A stretch of DNA of 64,000 nt from NCBI GenBank assembly GCA_038746745.1, contig JBCDKJ010000005.1:36882-100881 (forward strand), read 5' to 3'. Below, piece after piece: positions 24,531 to 33,166 of the stretch (within the stretch, counting starts at the first letter, position 1; each line of letters starts with the position of its first letter). The position numbers and the translations under genes were made by a program. Below the pieces are notes generated by a model. The model made no database searches, was not told the DNA's origin, and saw only the letters and a program-made list of their open reading frames with translations. This DNA is from JANQIO01 sp038746745. GTDB taxonomy: Bacteria > Pseudomonadota > Gammaproteobacteria > Pseudomonadales > Halieaceae.

Positions 24531-26888
24531 TCACTGGACCGTGTACTTCTTCTCTATTCCCAGTAAGCGCGCCAGGGCAGGCAGGAACAGCAACGCGCCC
24601 AGCATGTTCCAGAAGAACATAAAAGTCAGCATCAGGCCCATATCACCCTGAAACTTGATCGGGCTGTAAATCCAGGTACCGACGCCCACTGCCAGGGTCA
24701 GGCCGGTGAAAGCCACTGCTGTCCCGGTAGACTTGAGCGCTTCGAAATAAGCATCAACCAGATTGCCGCGCTCTTTCAATGCCCGCTCCAACGCGCTGAA
24801 TATATAGATGCCGTAGTCGACGCCAATGCCAACGCCCAGGGCGATCACTGGCAGCGTCGCTACCTTCACGCCGATCCCAAGCAGCGACATCAGCGCCTGA
24901 GCCAGCACCGAGGTCAGCATCAAAGGAATGATGATGCAGGCCGTCGCTGTGACTGAACGGAAGGTGATTAAACACAGTACGACCACCACACCGTAAACCC
25001 AAAGCAGCATCTCCCACTGCGCCTGTGCAATCACGATATTAGTGGCGGCTTCGATGCCGGCATTGCCCGCTGCCAGCATGAAGCGAATCTTCTCCGTGTT
25101 ATTTTCGGCCGCGAAGGCTTCTACCGCATCAACGACCCTGGCAAGGGTGTCAGCCTTGTGATCCTCGAGAAACAGAATCACCGGCACCATTGAACAATCG
25201 GTATTCAGCAAATTGCTGGGCACACGGCTGAGGGAGTTATTGAGGATGTACTTGTTACGACTAATGGCGTGCCACTTGGGACTGCCCTCGTTCATTCCCA
25301 TGATCACCAGCTTTGAGACATCGACCAGAGACACAATAGACTGCACCCCCGGCACCGTGCCCATCATCCCCTGAAAATAGTCGATCGCTGAGATGTTGCG
25401 ATAGCTGCCGCACTGCTGGGACTCGGTGCGCACCATCACTACAAACACATCCGTGCTGGTGGAGTAGTTTTCGGTAAGGAACGCGTTGTCGAGGTTATAG
25501 CGCGACTCTGGTCGCAACTCCGGCGCGCCGGGATCGAGATCGCCGATTTTCTGGTTCTGCCCCAGATAGCCACCGGTGATAAACAGCACGGTGCAGATCA
25601 CCAGAATCGTCGTGGCGGGGCCTCGCTCAGTGACCGAAGCCAGCAGCCGCCAGTGTCGAAACCCACTGCTGGCCTTGATGACCTGATGACCCAAACAGCC
25701 ACCGCTAATGCCTGTGTAAGACAGCACAATAGGCAGTAGAACCAAGTTAGTGACGATAAGGATGGCAATCCCGGTACTGGCTACCAGCGCCAATTCCTGA
25801 ATCACCGGTATATCGATGACGCGCAACGTCAGGAAACCTACGCCGTCACTGATAAGAGCTACGAAGCCGGGCTTGCACAGCCGCACAAAGGCCTGACGTG
25901 CCGCGCTCACGTTATCGGCACCATCGCTGATGTAATGCGCGAAGCGATTTATGATTTGTACGGAGTGACTGATACCTACGGCAAATACAAGAAACGGTAC
26001 CAACATACTGTAAGGATCGATTCCTAGCCCAAGGGTATGCAGCAGACCGAGCTGCCAGACCACCGCCACCGTCGAACACAAGAGTGTGCCCAGCGTGAGC
26101 CACTGACAGCGGCAGTAGAGGTACAACATGATGGCAGTGATGACGAACGCAATACCGAAAAAGGCGCCGACCAGCGCCGCGCCGTCAATCAGGTCTCCTA
26201 CCAGTTTGGCGAATCCCGTTATATGGACCTTGATAGCATCGCTCTCGTACTTCTCGCGTACCAGGCTTTCAAGGTCAGCGGACAGCGTTTGGTAGTTAAG
26301 CCTTTCGCCGGTTTTGGGATCGATCTCGACCAGCGGAGCCAGAATGGTCGCCGACTTGAAATTGTTCGCGACCAGCCGTCCGATCTGTCCGGACTTCAGT
26401 GTATTTGCGCGCAACTTGCTCAGGGTGCGCGGGCTTGCATCATAGTCATCCGGAATTACCGAGCCGCCGACAAAACCCTCCTCTGTAACTTCCTGCCAGC
26501 GCACGTTCGGCGTCCACAGACTCTGCAGGCCGGCTCGATCGACACCGTTGATGTAGAAGACTTCGTCGGTCACCGCCTGCAGCGTGCGCTGAAAATCAGG
26601 GGTAAAGATATCGCCATCCTGTGCCTCTACAGTGATGCGTACTGAGTTACCGAGTCCGGATAGATCAGACCGGTTTTCCAGGAAGTTCACGATGTAGGAG
26701 TGCGAGATGGGAATCATCTTTTCGAAGCTGGCATCAGGACGCAGCTTGCTGGCCTGATAGCCAAACAAACCTGTCAGCACGACAAAGCTCAACAGCAGGA
26801 CGATACGGGACTTGATCAGCAGAGCGCCGAGCAAAGAGGGAATGCTGTCGTTTGTCGCTGCTGCTATTGACTGGCTGGCGTCGCTCAC
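24531..26888 (-). CDS. MMPL/HAE3-like RND superfamily permease
   Basis: 785 residues in two repeated halves, each with a first helix, a large periplasmic loop and a five-helix bundle. The half-signature regions are FLVFAVGISHSVQIINRF and VIALGVGIGVDYGIYIFS; the second carries the MMPL Asp-Tyr pair. This size without an adjacent adaptor gene fits hydrophobe or lipid exporters (MMPL, HpnN-type) rather than drug-efflux AcrB. It is the last gene of the wax-ester/DUF1302 operon. Its GTG start (26888) overlaps the stop of the YCF48-like gene as GTGA. Cargo unknown; see the finding on the operon. Confidence 0.88.
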   Translation of the reverse strand: MSDASQSIAAATNDSIPSLLGALLIKSRIVLLLSFVVLTGLFGYQASKLRPDASFEKMIPISHSYIVNFLENRSDLSGLGNSVRITVEAQDGDIFTPDFQRTLQAVTDEVFYINGVDRAGLQSLWTPNVRWQEVTEEGFVGGSVIPDDYDASPRTLSKLRANTLKSGQIGRLVANNFKSATILAPLVEIDPKTGERLNYQTLSADLESLVREKYESDAIKVHITGFAKLVGDLIDGAALVGAFFGIAFVITAIMLYLYCRCQWLTLGTLLCSTVAVVWQLGLLHTLGLGIDPYSMLVPFLVFAVGISHSVQIINRFAHYISDGADNVSAARQAFVRLCKPGFVALISDGVGFLTLRVIDIPVIQELALVASTGIAILIVTNLVLLPIVLSYTGISGGCLGHQVIKASSGFRHWRLLASVTERGPATTILVICTVLFITGGYLGQNQKIGDLDPGAPELRPESRYNLDNAFLTENYSTSTDVFVVMVRTESQQCGSYRNISAIDYFQGMMGTVPGVQSIVSLVDVSKLVIMGMNEGSPKWHAISRNKYILNNSLSRVPSNLLNTDCSMVPVILFLEDHKADTLARVVDAVEAFAAENNTEKIRFMLAAGNAGIEAATNIVIAQAQWEMLLWVYGVVVVLCLITFRSVTATACIIIPLMLTSVLAQALMSLLGIGVKVATLPVIALGVGIGVDYGIYIFSALERALKERGNLVDAYFEALKSTGTAVAFTGLTLAVGVGTWIYSPIKFQGDMGLMLTFMFFWNMLGALLFLPALARLLGIEKKYTVQ

Positions 26889-27994
26889 GGGCCGGAATTC
26901 CCGCTCGCCGCAACACGGATCAGGCCGCCCATACCGACCAGCAACAGATCGTCGCCTTCGGTGAGCACAGAAGAGAACGTCTTGCGATCACTGTGCACAC
27001 TGTGTCGGTAGTTGAAGCCGTCTGCGCTGCTAGCCATAACGCCACCGGCGCCCACCAACACGACTCTGCTACCCGGCAGTAAGCTGCCACCGTAATAGCT
27101 GAGACCGGGGCTCTTCTCGTCAGCAACCTCCTGCCAACTCTCGCCGCGATCATCACTGTAAAAAATGTTTCCGCGCAGCCCAAATACCACCACCCGCTGC
27201 GGGTCCAGTGCAATCACCCCAAACAGACTGCCGTCATAGTTGAGGCCGAGACGGCGCCAGTGTTGGCCTGCATCATCGCTGCGGTAGAGCAACCCTGCCT
27301 CACCCGACAGGTACAGCGTCTGTTGATCTGCTGCATCCAGAGCGTAATAGTGATAACCCTCGAGATTCTCAATACTGCCAGCGGCGATACGCCATTGCAG
27401 GCCGCCATCATCAGTGCGGTAGATCATGCCGTAGGCGCCTACCGCCCAGCCATGTTGAGCATCGGCAAACCAGACATCGAGGAATGGGTCAGCCGGGCCG
27501 GTCTCCAGTGCGAGTTCGGCGTCCTCTACGGCGTATTCCGCTTCCTCCAGTTGATAGGCCAGGTCCGGATCAGCGTCTGCCTCAACCTGTTCCAGAGAGC
27601 GCCGCAGAGTCATGACGCGGTCAGTGACGAAATCCAGACGCTGGCGATTGGCGTCGTTACCATCGAACTGGGTTTGCCAGGTCTCACCGCCGTCGCCGCT
27701 ATGCAGAATGACACCGCCGTGCCCGACAGCCCAGCCATGTTCAGCCGTGGGAAAGCTCAATGCAGTCAGAGTTTCGCTGACGGGAACACGCGCCTGTTGC
27801 CAGTGCTGCCCGTGGTCATCGGAATACACAATCAGGCCGCGTTCGCCAATGGCGACCAGACGCTGCCCTGCCCTGGCCAGATCCAGTAGTTGTTCCGATG
27901 CAGGCGTAGCTACCGGGACTGCTGGCTGCAACGCATAGTCCACGGCCGCAGCCATACTGGCACAAGTCAGCAGGCCCAGCAGGATTATCCGCAC
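26885..27994 (-). CDS. YCF48-like beta-propeller protein, periplasmic
   Basis: 369 residues with a signal peptide (about 1-18, LLGLLTCASMAAA) and repeated BNR/YCF48 units: HGWAVGHGGVILHSGDGGET, HGWAVGAYGMIYRTDDGG, LYLSGEAGLLYRSDDAGQHW and GLRGNIFYSDDRGESW. It should fold as a seven-bladed propeller in the periplasm. Homologues of the photosystem II assembly factor HCF136/YCF48 are common beside MMPL-type RND genes with DUF1329 and DUF1302 genes in non-photosynthetic bacteria. Its GTG start at 27994 directly follows the TAA of the DUF1329 gene. Presumed scaffold of the envelope complex. Confidence 0.88.
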   Translation of the reverse strand: MRIILLGLLTCASMAAAVDYALQPAVPVATPASEQLLDLARAGQRLVAIGERGLIVYSDDHGQHWQQARVPVSETLTALSFPTAEHGWAVGHGGVILHSGDGGETWQTQFDGNDANRQRLDFVTDRVMTLRRSLEQVEADADPDLAYQLEEAEYAVEDAELALETGPADPFLDVWFADAQHGWAVGAYGMIYRTDDGGLQWRIAAGSIENLEGYHYYALDAADQQTLYLSGEAGLLYRSDDAGQHWRRLGLNYDGSLFGVIALDPQRVVVFGLRGNIFYSDDRGESWQEVADEKSPGLSYYGGSLLPGSRVVLVGAGGVMASSADGFNYRHSVHSDRKTFSSVLTEGDDLLLVGMGGLIRVAASGNSGP

Positions 27995-29347
27995 TTAGCG
28001 ACGTCCTGCCCTGCGCAAAGCCTGAGGAGTAAAGTTTTCAAAGCCGGTTTTGAAGTCGAAATCGTAGGTGTAGCCGCGCTCCTCATTGTCGAGACCAATT
28101 ACCAGATAACGACCCGAGTTAAGATCATGCAGACTTTCCGCCGCCAGCCAGGGAATCTTCACCTGGTAGTGAACGATGGGGTGACCTTCTTTCACTTTCC
28201 ACAGCTCGCCGCGGCCGTCGTAATGATCAATCACCGATATCTGCCAGCTATCTTCATCGACATAGAAGGTACGTCGCGCGTAAAGATGACGCGCCCCTTC
28301 CTTCAGCGTCGAATCTACTACCCAGACGCGATGCTTCTCATAGCGCAGCAGTTCAGGGGCCATATGACCCTGCTGAATGATGTCTTTGTACTTGAGATCA
28401 CCGTCCCACAGTTTGTAGCTGTTGTAGGGGATAATCATTTCCCGCTTGCCCACCAGCTTCCAGTCGTACCGATCCGGCGCGCCGTTAAACATATCCAGGT
28501 CATCGGCGGTGCGCAGACCATCGGAGGCCGTGCCCGGTCCGTCATAGGCAATGTTAGGGGCGCGCCTCACGCGACGCTGACCCGCGTTATACAGCCAAGC
28601 CGAGCGCGGCTCCTTAATCTGGTCAATGTTCTCGTGCACCAGCAGAACGTCACCCTCCAGACGTGCCGGCGCCAGGATGCGCTGCAGAAACACAAACAGT
28701 CGATTTTCATAGGGGTTATCTTCCACCCGGTTGGCAAAGATCGCCTCCTCCTCAAACAACACCGGTGCAAAGTTGCCGTTAGACTGCACTGGAATCTGGG
28801 TGTAACGGCGCTGGAAAGCCAGAGCGGTGCGGTAGCGCACGACGTGATTCCAAATGACCTCCAGTCCGTTGGCGGGGATCGGGAAGGGCACGTTGGCATC
28901 AAAATCAATCAGGCCGTTGCCACCCTCTACCATCTCGGTCACTGAGGCACCCGACTGTATGCGCTTGTATTCTGCATCCGGCAACAGCGCACTGCGACGG
29001 GTCGGATACACCGGCATGCTGAAGGTATCCGGGTAGCGCTTTAGAAGGGCAATCTGCCCAGGCGAAAGATAATCCGCATAAGCTTCATGATTTGCGGCGG
29101 TAATCGTGAACAGTTGCTGGTCGTCGGGAAATGGATCGACCAATCGGTCGCCAGGCGAATAACCCGCAGGAAACTCCTGTATGCCGCCCGTCCACTCCGG
29201 AATGCTGCCGTCTTCATTGCCGGCCCGCTCTGCACCGACGGGTGTGAGTTCCGTGCCGCCAAGTCGCGCGGCCTCCTCAGGGCTGATCTTTGCCTGGGCA
29301 AAGCCCACCAGGGTAAACAGCGCCAGTGCTGTGATGATCTTGTACAT
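27995..29347 (-). CDS. DUF1329 periplasmic protein
   Basis: 450 residues with a signal peptide (MYKIITALALFTLVGFAQA, about 19). Family hallmarks include the N-terminal EEAARLGGTELTPVGAERAG, the middle MIIPYNSYKLWD and the late RHLYARRTFYVDEDSWQI. DUF1329 proteins have a LolA/LolB-like half-barrel fold able to hold acyl chains and nearly always sit next to a DUF1302 gene. A role as a periplasmic shuttle for a hydrophobic molecule is therefore likely (inference). It begins 19 bases after the DUF1302 stop, with GAGGTGCTCC-like sequence before ATG 29347. Confidence 0.9.
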   Translation of the reverse strand: MYKIITALALFTLVGFAQAKISPEEAARLGGTELTPVGAERAGNEDGSIPEWTGGIQEFPAGYSPGDRLVDPFPDDQQLFTITAANHEAYADYLSPGQIALLKRYPDTFSMPVYPTRRSALLPDAEYKRIQSGASVTEMVEGGNGLIDFDANVPFPIPANGLEVIWNHVVRYRTALAFQRRYTQIPVQSNGNFAPVLFEEEAIFANRVEDNPYENRLFVFLQRILAPARLEGDVLLVHENIDQIKEPRSAWLYNAGQRRVRRAPNIAYDGPGTASDGLRTADDLDMFNGAPDRYDWKLVGKREMIIPYNSYKLWDGDLKYKDIIQQGHMAPELLRYEKHRVWVVDSTLKEGARHLYARRTFYVDEDSWQISVIDHYDGRGELWKVKEGHPIVHYQVKIPWLAAESLHDLNSGRYLVIGLDNEERGYTYDFDFKTGFENFTPQALRRAGRR

Positions 29348-29366
29348 GAGGTGCTCCTTGGCGTGA

Positions 29367-31193
29367 TCAGAAAACGGCTGTAAAGCTTATTGAAATGAAA
29401 TCGCGGTCCTGAAGATCATTGTAGTCCGCGCCAAAAAAAGTGGTGAAGGACAGCTCGCTGCTGTACTTGTTCAGATAGTCACCACGGACAGCCAGACTCA
29501 GCGCCTGCCGGCCTTCATTAAAGTTCGGTGCCGGTGAATTGCCATTCACATCGTGTGACCAGGCGATGCTGGGGATGATATTTATCCCGGCAATAGCATC
29601 GTTGTATTCCAGACTGGCGCGTACGCGGTAGCCCCAGGAGAAGTCGTCTGTGAATCCATCGTTGGTGCAGTTACTGGCCTCAGCGTTTGGCACCACGCCC
29701 AATGGCTCTAGTGCGGGATGGGAGTTGCAGCTTACCGGAACGCCAAAGCGCTCACTGACGAAGGGATCAAAGTCGCCGATGCCGAAGGTCGCAGAGCGTC
29801 CATAGTTAATATCATCATCCATACCATCGATCCAGACACCGCCGACCTCCGCTGCAAAGTTGAGGCGATCCGCGCCCGCGACCTGCTCAAAGAATCGAAT
29901 CAGAGTGAACTGTGCCTGGGTGTACTCCACCTCATCAAAGCCGCGCAGGATTCCACCCGCGCCGGCGGCGCGGGCGCGCTCTCCAACCCGCGACCACTCG
30001 GCAAAATCTCCCAGTGCCAATGCCTGTGATATTTCGACCGTGTTGATTTGCAGGGGAAAGTCAGGCCGGTAGCTGACTTCGCCCGATAAGGCCCAGAAGC
30101 CGACGTTGGTGGCAAAGCTCACCGCGAACGTCTCAATATCCTCCGGGAACTCGAAAAAATACTGCGGGTTAGCGCCAAAAATAAACGGCTGGCCAAAATT
30201 CTCTGTGGCGTTAATGCCGCTGAAGATGGGCGTGCGGCTGTGCGTGTTGATGTAGTACAGACCAAACTCGGTGCCGTTGAGCTGCTCCACAAAGTAACGC
30301 GCGGAGATACCCCATTGCCCGCCGGACTCCGGATTATCGTTAGGGCCGCGCGGGATGATTTCACCAGACTCCAACTGCTGTCTGTCCGACTGCGTAGTGC
30401 GTGGAGTCAGCGCATTACAGCCGCCACCGAAGACATCGCCCGCACTCCAGTAGGTGCCGCAGGGATCGACAATAGTGGGGTCCCATTCGTATTGATAGAA
30501 CGCTTCCACAGAGAGGTCGGCAGTCACGCCTAGGTTGGTATAGACAAGCCCCGTGGGCAGCAGGGCTTCGCGAACTTCCGAGCCAGGGCGACGCAGTGCC
30601 GTTACGTCAAAGGGATTAATGACGTTGATACCATTCTGAATGAAGGTATTTTCTCCCCAGCTCAGCACCAGATTGCCAGCGCGAAATTCAACCGGCATGT
30701 CTGCGACATAGGTGTTCCAGAACAGGTAGTAGTCTAACGGCACTACGCCGGAACCCTGCGCCAGATCCTGGAAATCGCCAGTATTTAGAGTGCCATCGTC
30801 GTACCCATTGGGAACGTGCCCGTGATCCAGGTTTTGCTCTTCCAGCACGTAGTCATACCACCACTTCACCCGGGTGAAAAAACCAAAGTCCCCGTAGGTA
30901 AGCTCCAGATCGTGCAAACCGCGAATCTGCATGGAGTACAAATCGCCCTGATCAAAGTTCAGATTGCCATCGTCGGTCGTACTGACCGAGGCGCGACCCT
31001 CGCCATTAGTGTTGCCAGGGCTCAGAAAGTCGTTATCCGGGTCCTCTGCTCGCCAACTGGCGCCAACCGCGATATTGGATATGAAGGAGCCATCCAGCTC
31101 GCCCCAACGGAATTTCACTGCCTGAGCGGGCACGCTGCTCAGGGTCAATGCAGCGGCAGTAGCCGCCGCGGCGATAGAGTTAAGGTGACGCAC
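29367..31193 (-). CDS. DUF1302 outer-membrane protein
   Basis: 608 residues with a signal peptide (RHLNSIAAAATAAALTLSSV, cleavage after PAQA) and then KFRWGELDGSFISNIAVGAS, the standard DUF1302 opening. Many amphipathic beta strands follow, with a C-terminal strand ending in Phe (FISISFTAVF), as expected for an outer-membrane barrel. GTG 31193 was chosen because a GGGGGG ribosome site lies 7 bases before it and the signal peptide begins there. The frame stays open upstream to an ATG at 31535, but that part overlaps the CoA-transferase gene and looks non-coding. Presumed outer-membrane exit or entry port for the cluster's cargo. Confidence 0.88.
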   Translation of the reverse strand: MRHLNSIAAAATAAALTLSSVPAQAVKFRWGELDGSFISNIAVGASWRAEDPDNDFLSPGNTNGEGRASVSTTDDGNLNFDQGDLYSMQIRGLHDLELTYGDFGFFTRVKWWYDYVLEEQNLDHGHVPNGYDDGTLNTGDFQDLAQGSGVVPLDYYLFWNTYVADMPVEFRAGNLVLSWGENTFIQNGINVINPFDVTALRRPGSEVREALLPTGLVYTNLGVTADLSVEAFYQYEWDPTIVDPCGTYWSAGDVFGGGCNALTPRTTQSDRQQLESGEIIPRGPNDNPESGGQWGISARYFVEQLNGTEFGLYYINTHSRTPIFSGINATENFGQPFIFGANPQYFFEFPEDIETFAVSFATNVGFWALSGEVSYRPDFPLQINTVEISQALALGDFAEWSRVGERARAAGAGGILRGFDEVEYTQAQFTLIRFFEQVAGADRLNFAAEVGGVWIDGMDDDINYGRSATFGIGDFDPFVSERFGVPVSCNSHPALEPLGVVPNAEASNCTNDGFTDDFSWGYRVRASLEYNDAIAGINIIPSIAWSHDVNGNSPAPNFNEGRQALSLAVRGDYLNKYSSELSFTTFFGADYNDLQDRDFISISFTAVF

Positions 31194-31273
31194 GAAGATG
31201 CCCCCCTGTTCGCTGTGAAGGAATCGGCGCGGACACATTTCGCCCGCCCGGTGTTTATGAATGACTGACTGAC

Positions 31274-33166
31274 TCATGCCACCTGTTCCGTGGCTTGCAG
31301 CGCTTTCAGCAATAGCTGCTGATAGAGTTTTTCTTTCAGCGATTGCGGCTCCTCCAGACCCATCCGTTGAAGATGTGGGTGAAAATGCTGTCGGGTCTGC
31401 TCGTCCGCGGGGCCGCTGCGGGCCATCTCCAACAGCCCGCTGGGTTTTACGTTGGCCTTTAGCCATACCAGGGCACGCAGCAACATCTCTTCGGTATAGG
31501 TGAAATCGCTGCCCAGCGGGAACTCGGGAAAGCAATCACGGTTGGCTTCGTAAACGGCACGCAAACGCTCAGGCGTGTTGTGGGTGTACGCCCGCGGCAG
31601 TCGATATTCGGTGGGGAGCTTGCCCTCAGACTTGGCACGCTCCATCAGCTCTCCCTGGAAGCGTGAATCGGCGACGCCTAGCATGGCGGCAATCACTTCT
31701 GCATCGGTCTTGCCACGTAAATCAGCCGCGCCATACTCCGTAATCACGATGTCTCGCAAATGCCGCGGAATAGTGGTGTGACCGTAATTCCAAACAAGAT
31801 TAGATGTTGTTTCACCCCCTTTGCTGCGGGTGGCCCGCACCAGCAGGATAGACCGGGCACCTTCCAGCTCGTGTGCCTGAGCAACGAAGTTGTACTGACC
31901 GCCAACGCCTGACAGGATACGACCGTCCGCCAGCTGATCGGCGACCGCCGCACCCATCATCGTGACGGTGAATGCGGTATTGATGAAACGGCCATGGAGA
32001 CGCTGTTCTCGCTTGAGGTCCTCTTGACCGTAGAGACCGTTCACAAAGCTGATGTTGGTCATTTCAATGAGCGAGCGCTGCTCTGGCGCAAGATCTCTGA
32101 GAGCCTGATAGAAAGCCTGTGGGCCAAGAAAAAAACCGCCGTGCATGCTGACGGGCTGGCCACGGCTGCCAGCCACCGAGCGCTTGATCACGCCCGCTTC
32201 AAACAATCGGTACAGGCCGTAGGTAAACATCTCGCTACAGCCGTAAAGACCCTGTTCAAAGCTGTCGCGACCGCCCTCTTCAAAGCCATCAAACAGGCCG
32301 TCATTAAGCTCTGCAGCATCCATCAGCTGCTGCCAGCGCTGGTTGTCCTGATGGCGCAGCAACAGTGCGCTGGCCACGGCATCCCCCAGGGCACCGATAC
32401 CGATCTGCAGCGTGCCGCCATCGCGCACCAGCCCACTGGCGGCGAGCCCAATAAAGTGTTCCGGCATATCGACAGGCAGATTGGGTGTACTGATGAGCGT
32501 GCTGTGGCTGGCGGCATCGTCGATAAGCAGATCAAAGTGCTCTGTCGACACTTCGGCGCTGTTCGTCATGTAAGGCAGATCAGGATGCAGCTGCCCCACC
32601 GTGATGAGGGTTTCTCCACGGGCTTTGCGATCCGCAATCGCCGGTAACATGTCCAGCGTCATCTCGGGATTACAGCTCAGGCTGACCAGTGACTGATTGC
32701 CCTCGGGATGAGGCGCCACAGTCTGCGCCAGTACATTGATACCGCGACGCATCATGTCGCGAGCGATATGGGTGTAGTTGGCGCTGATATAGTTTTGTTG
32801 GGCGTAGCTATTGCTAAGCTCTGCCGCGGGCTGTACGAAAAACTCGATCACCTGCACGTTGTCGGGCAGGGTCTTGCCACGTGAGGCGTGCAGATACTCA
32901 AGCTCTTCGTAATCGCCATAGACGCGTTCGACAAAAGGCTTCAGGAATCGCTGCTGCAGACCTGGTGGCGCTTTGGGCCGGGTCAGCGAAAGTGCGGTAG
33001 CGATGGTCAACGATAAACGCGGGTCGTCAACGGCGCGACGATACAGGACATTGGCAAGCCGATTGGGCTTACCCAGACCCAGCGGCATACCCAGCAAAAT
33101 GCTGCCTCCGGTGGCGGCAATTATGGCATCTGCCGCGGCCTCCACGCTGTCAAGGCGCTCCGTCAT
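31274..33166 (-). CDS. acetyl-CoA hydrolase/transferase family protein
   Basis: 630-residue cytosolic CoA-transferase of the AcCoA hydrolase/4-hydroxybutyrate CoA-transferase class. The catalytic Glu is in DIVITEYGAADLRGKTDAE and is preceded by the family's GVGGQYNFV. The enzyme should move CoA between acyl groups or hydrolyse acyl-CoA; the acyl specificity cannot be read. Its ATG overlaps the stop of the wax-ester synthase gene as ATGA, so the two are co-translated. That suggests it supplies or recycles acyl-CoA for that enzyme (inference). It is longer than the typical 430-residue members, in line with the long proteobacterial subgroup. Confidence 0.88.
   Translation of the reverse strand: MTERLDSVEAAADAIIAATGGSILLGMPLGLGKPNRLANVLYRRAVDDPRLSLTIATALSLTRPKAPPGLQQRFLKPFVERVYGDYEELEYLHASRGKTLPDNVQVIEFFVQPAAELSNSYAQQNYISANYTHIARDMMRRGINVLAQTVAPHPEGNQSLVSLSCNPEMTLDMLPAIADRKARGETLITVGQLHPDLPYMTNSAEVSTEHFDLLIDDAASHSTLISTPNLPVDMPEHFIGLAASGLVRDGGTLQIGIGALGDAVASALLLRHQDNQRWQQLMDAAELNDGLFDGFEEGGRDSFEQGLYGCSEMFTYGLYRLFEAGVIKRSVAGSRGQPVSMHGGFFLGPQAFYQALRDLAPEQRSLIEMTNISFVNGLYGQEDLKREQRLHGRFINTAFTVTMMGAAVADQLADGRILSGVGGQYNFVAQAHELEGARSILLVRATRSKGGETTSNLVWNYGHTTIPRHLRDIVITEYGAADLRGKTDAEVIAAMLGVADSRFQGELMERAKSEGKLPTEYRLPRAYTHNTPERLRAVYEANRDCFPEFPLGSDFTYTEEMLLRALVWLKANVKPSGLLEMARSGPADEQTRQHFHPHLQRMGLEEPQSLKEKLYQQLLLKALQATEQVA

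Noticed and set aside
27890..28945. 351-residue open frame on the + strand
   Set aside because: It lies antisense to the DUF1329 gene, which has a signal peptide and family motifs; the antisense product resembles nothing.
31194..31535. N-terminal extension of the DUF1302 protein
   Set aside because: Overlaps the CoA-transferase gene and precedes the signal peptide; GTG 31193 has a far better ribosome site.
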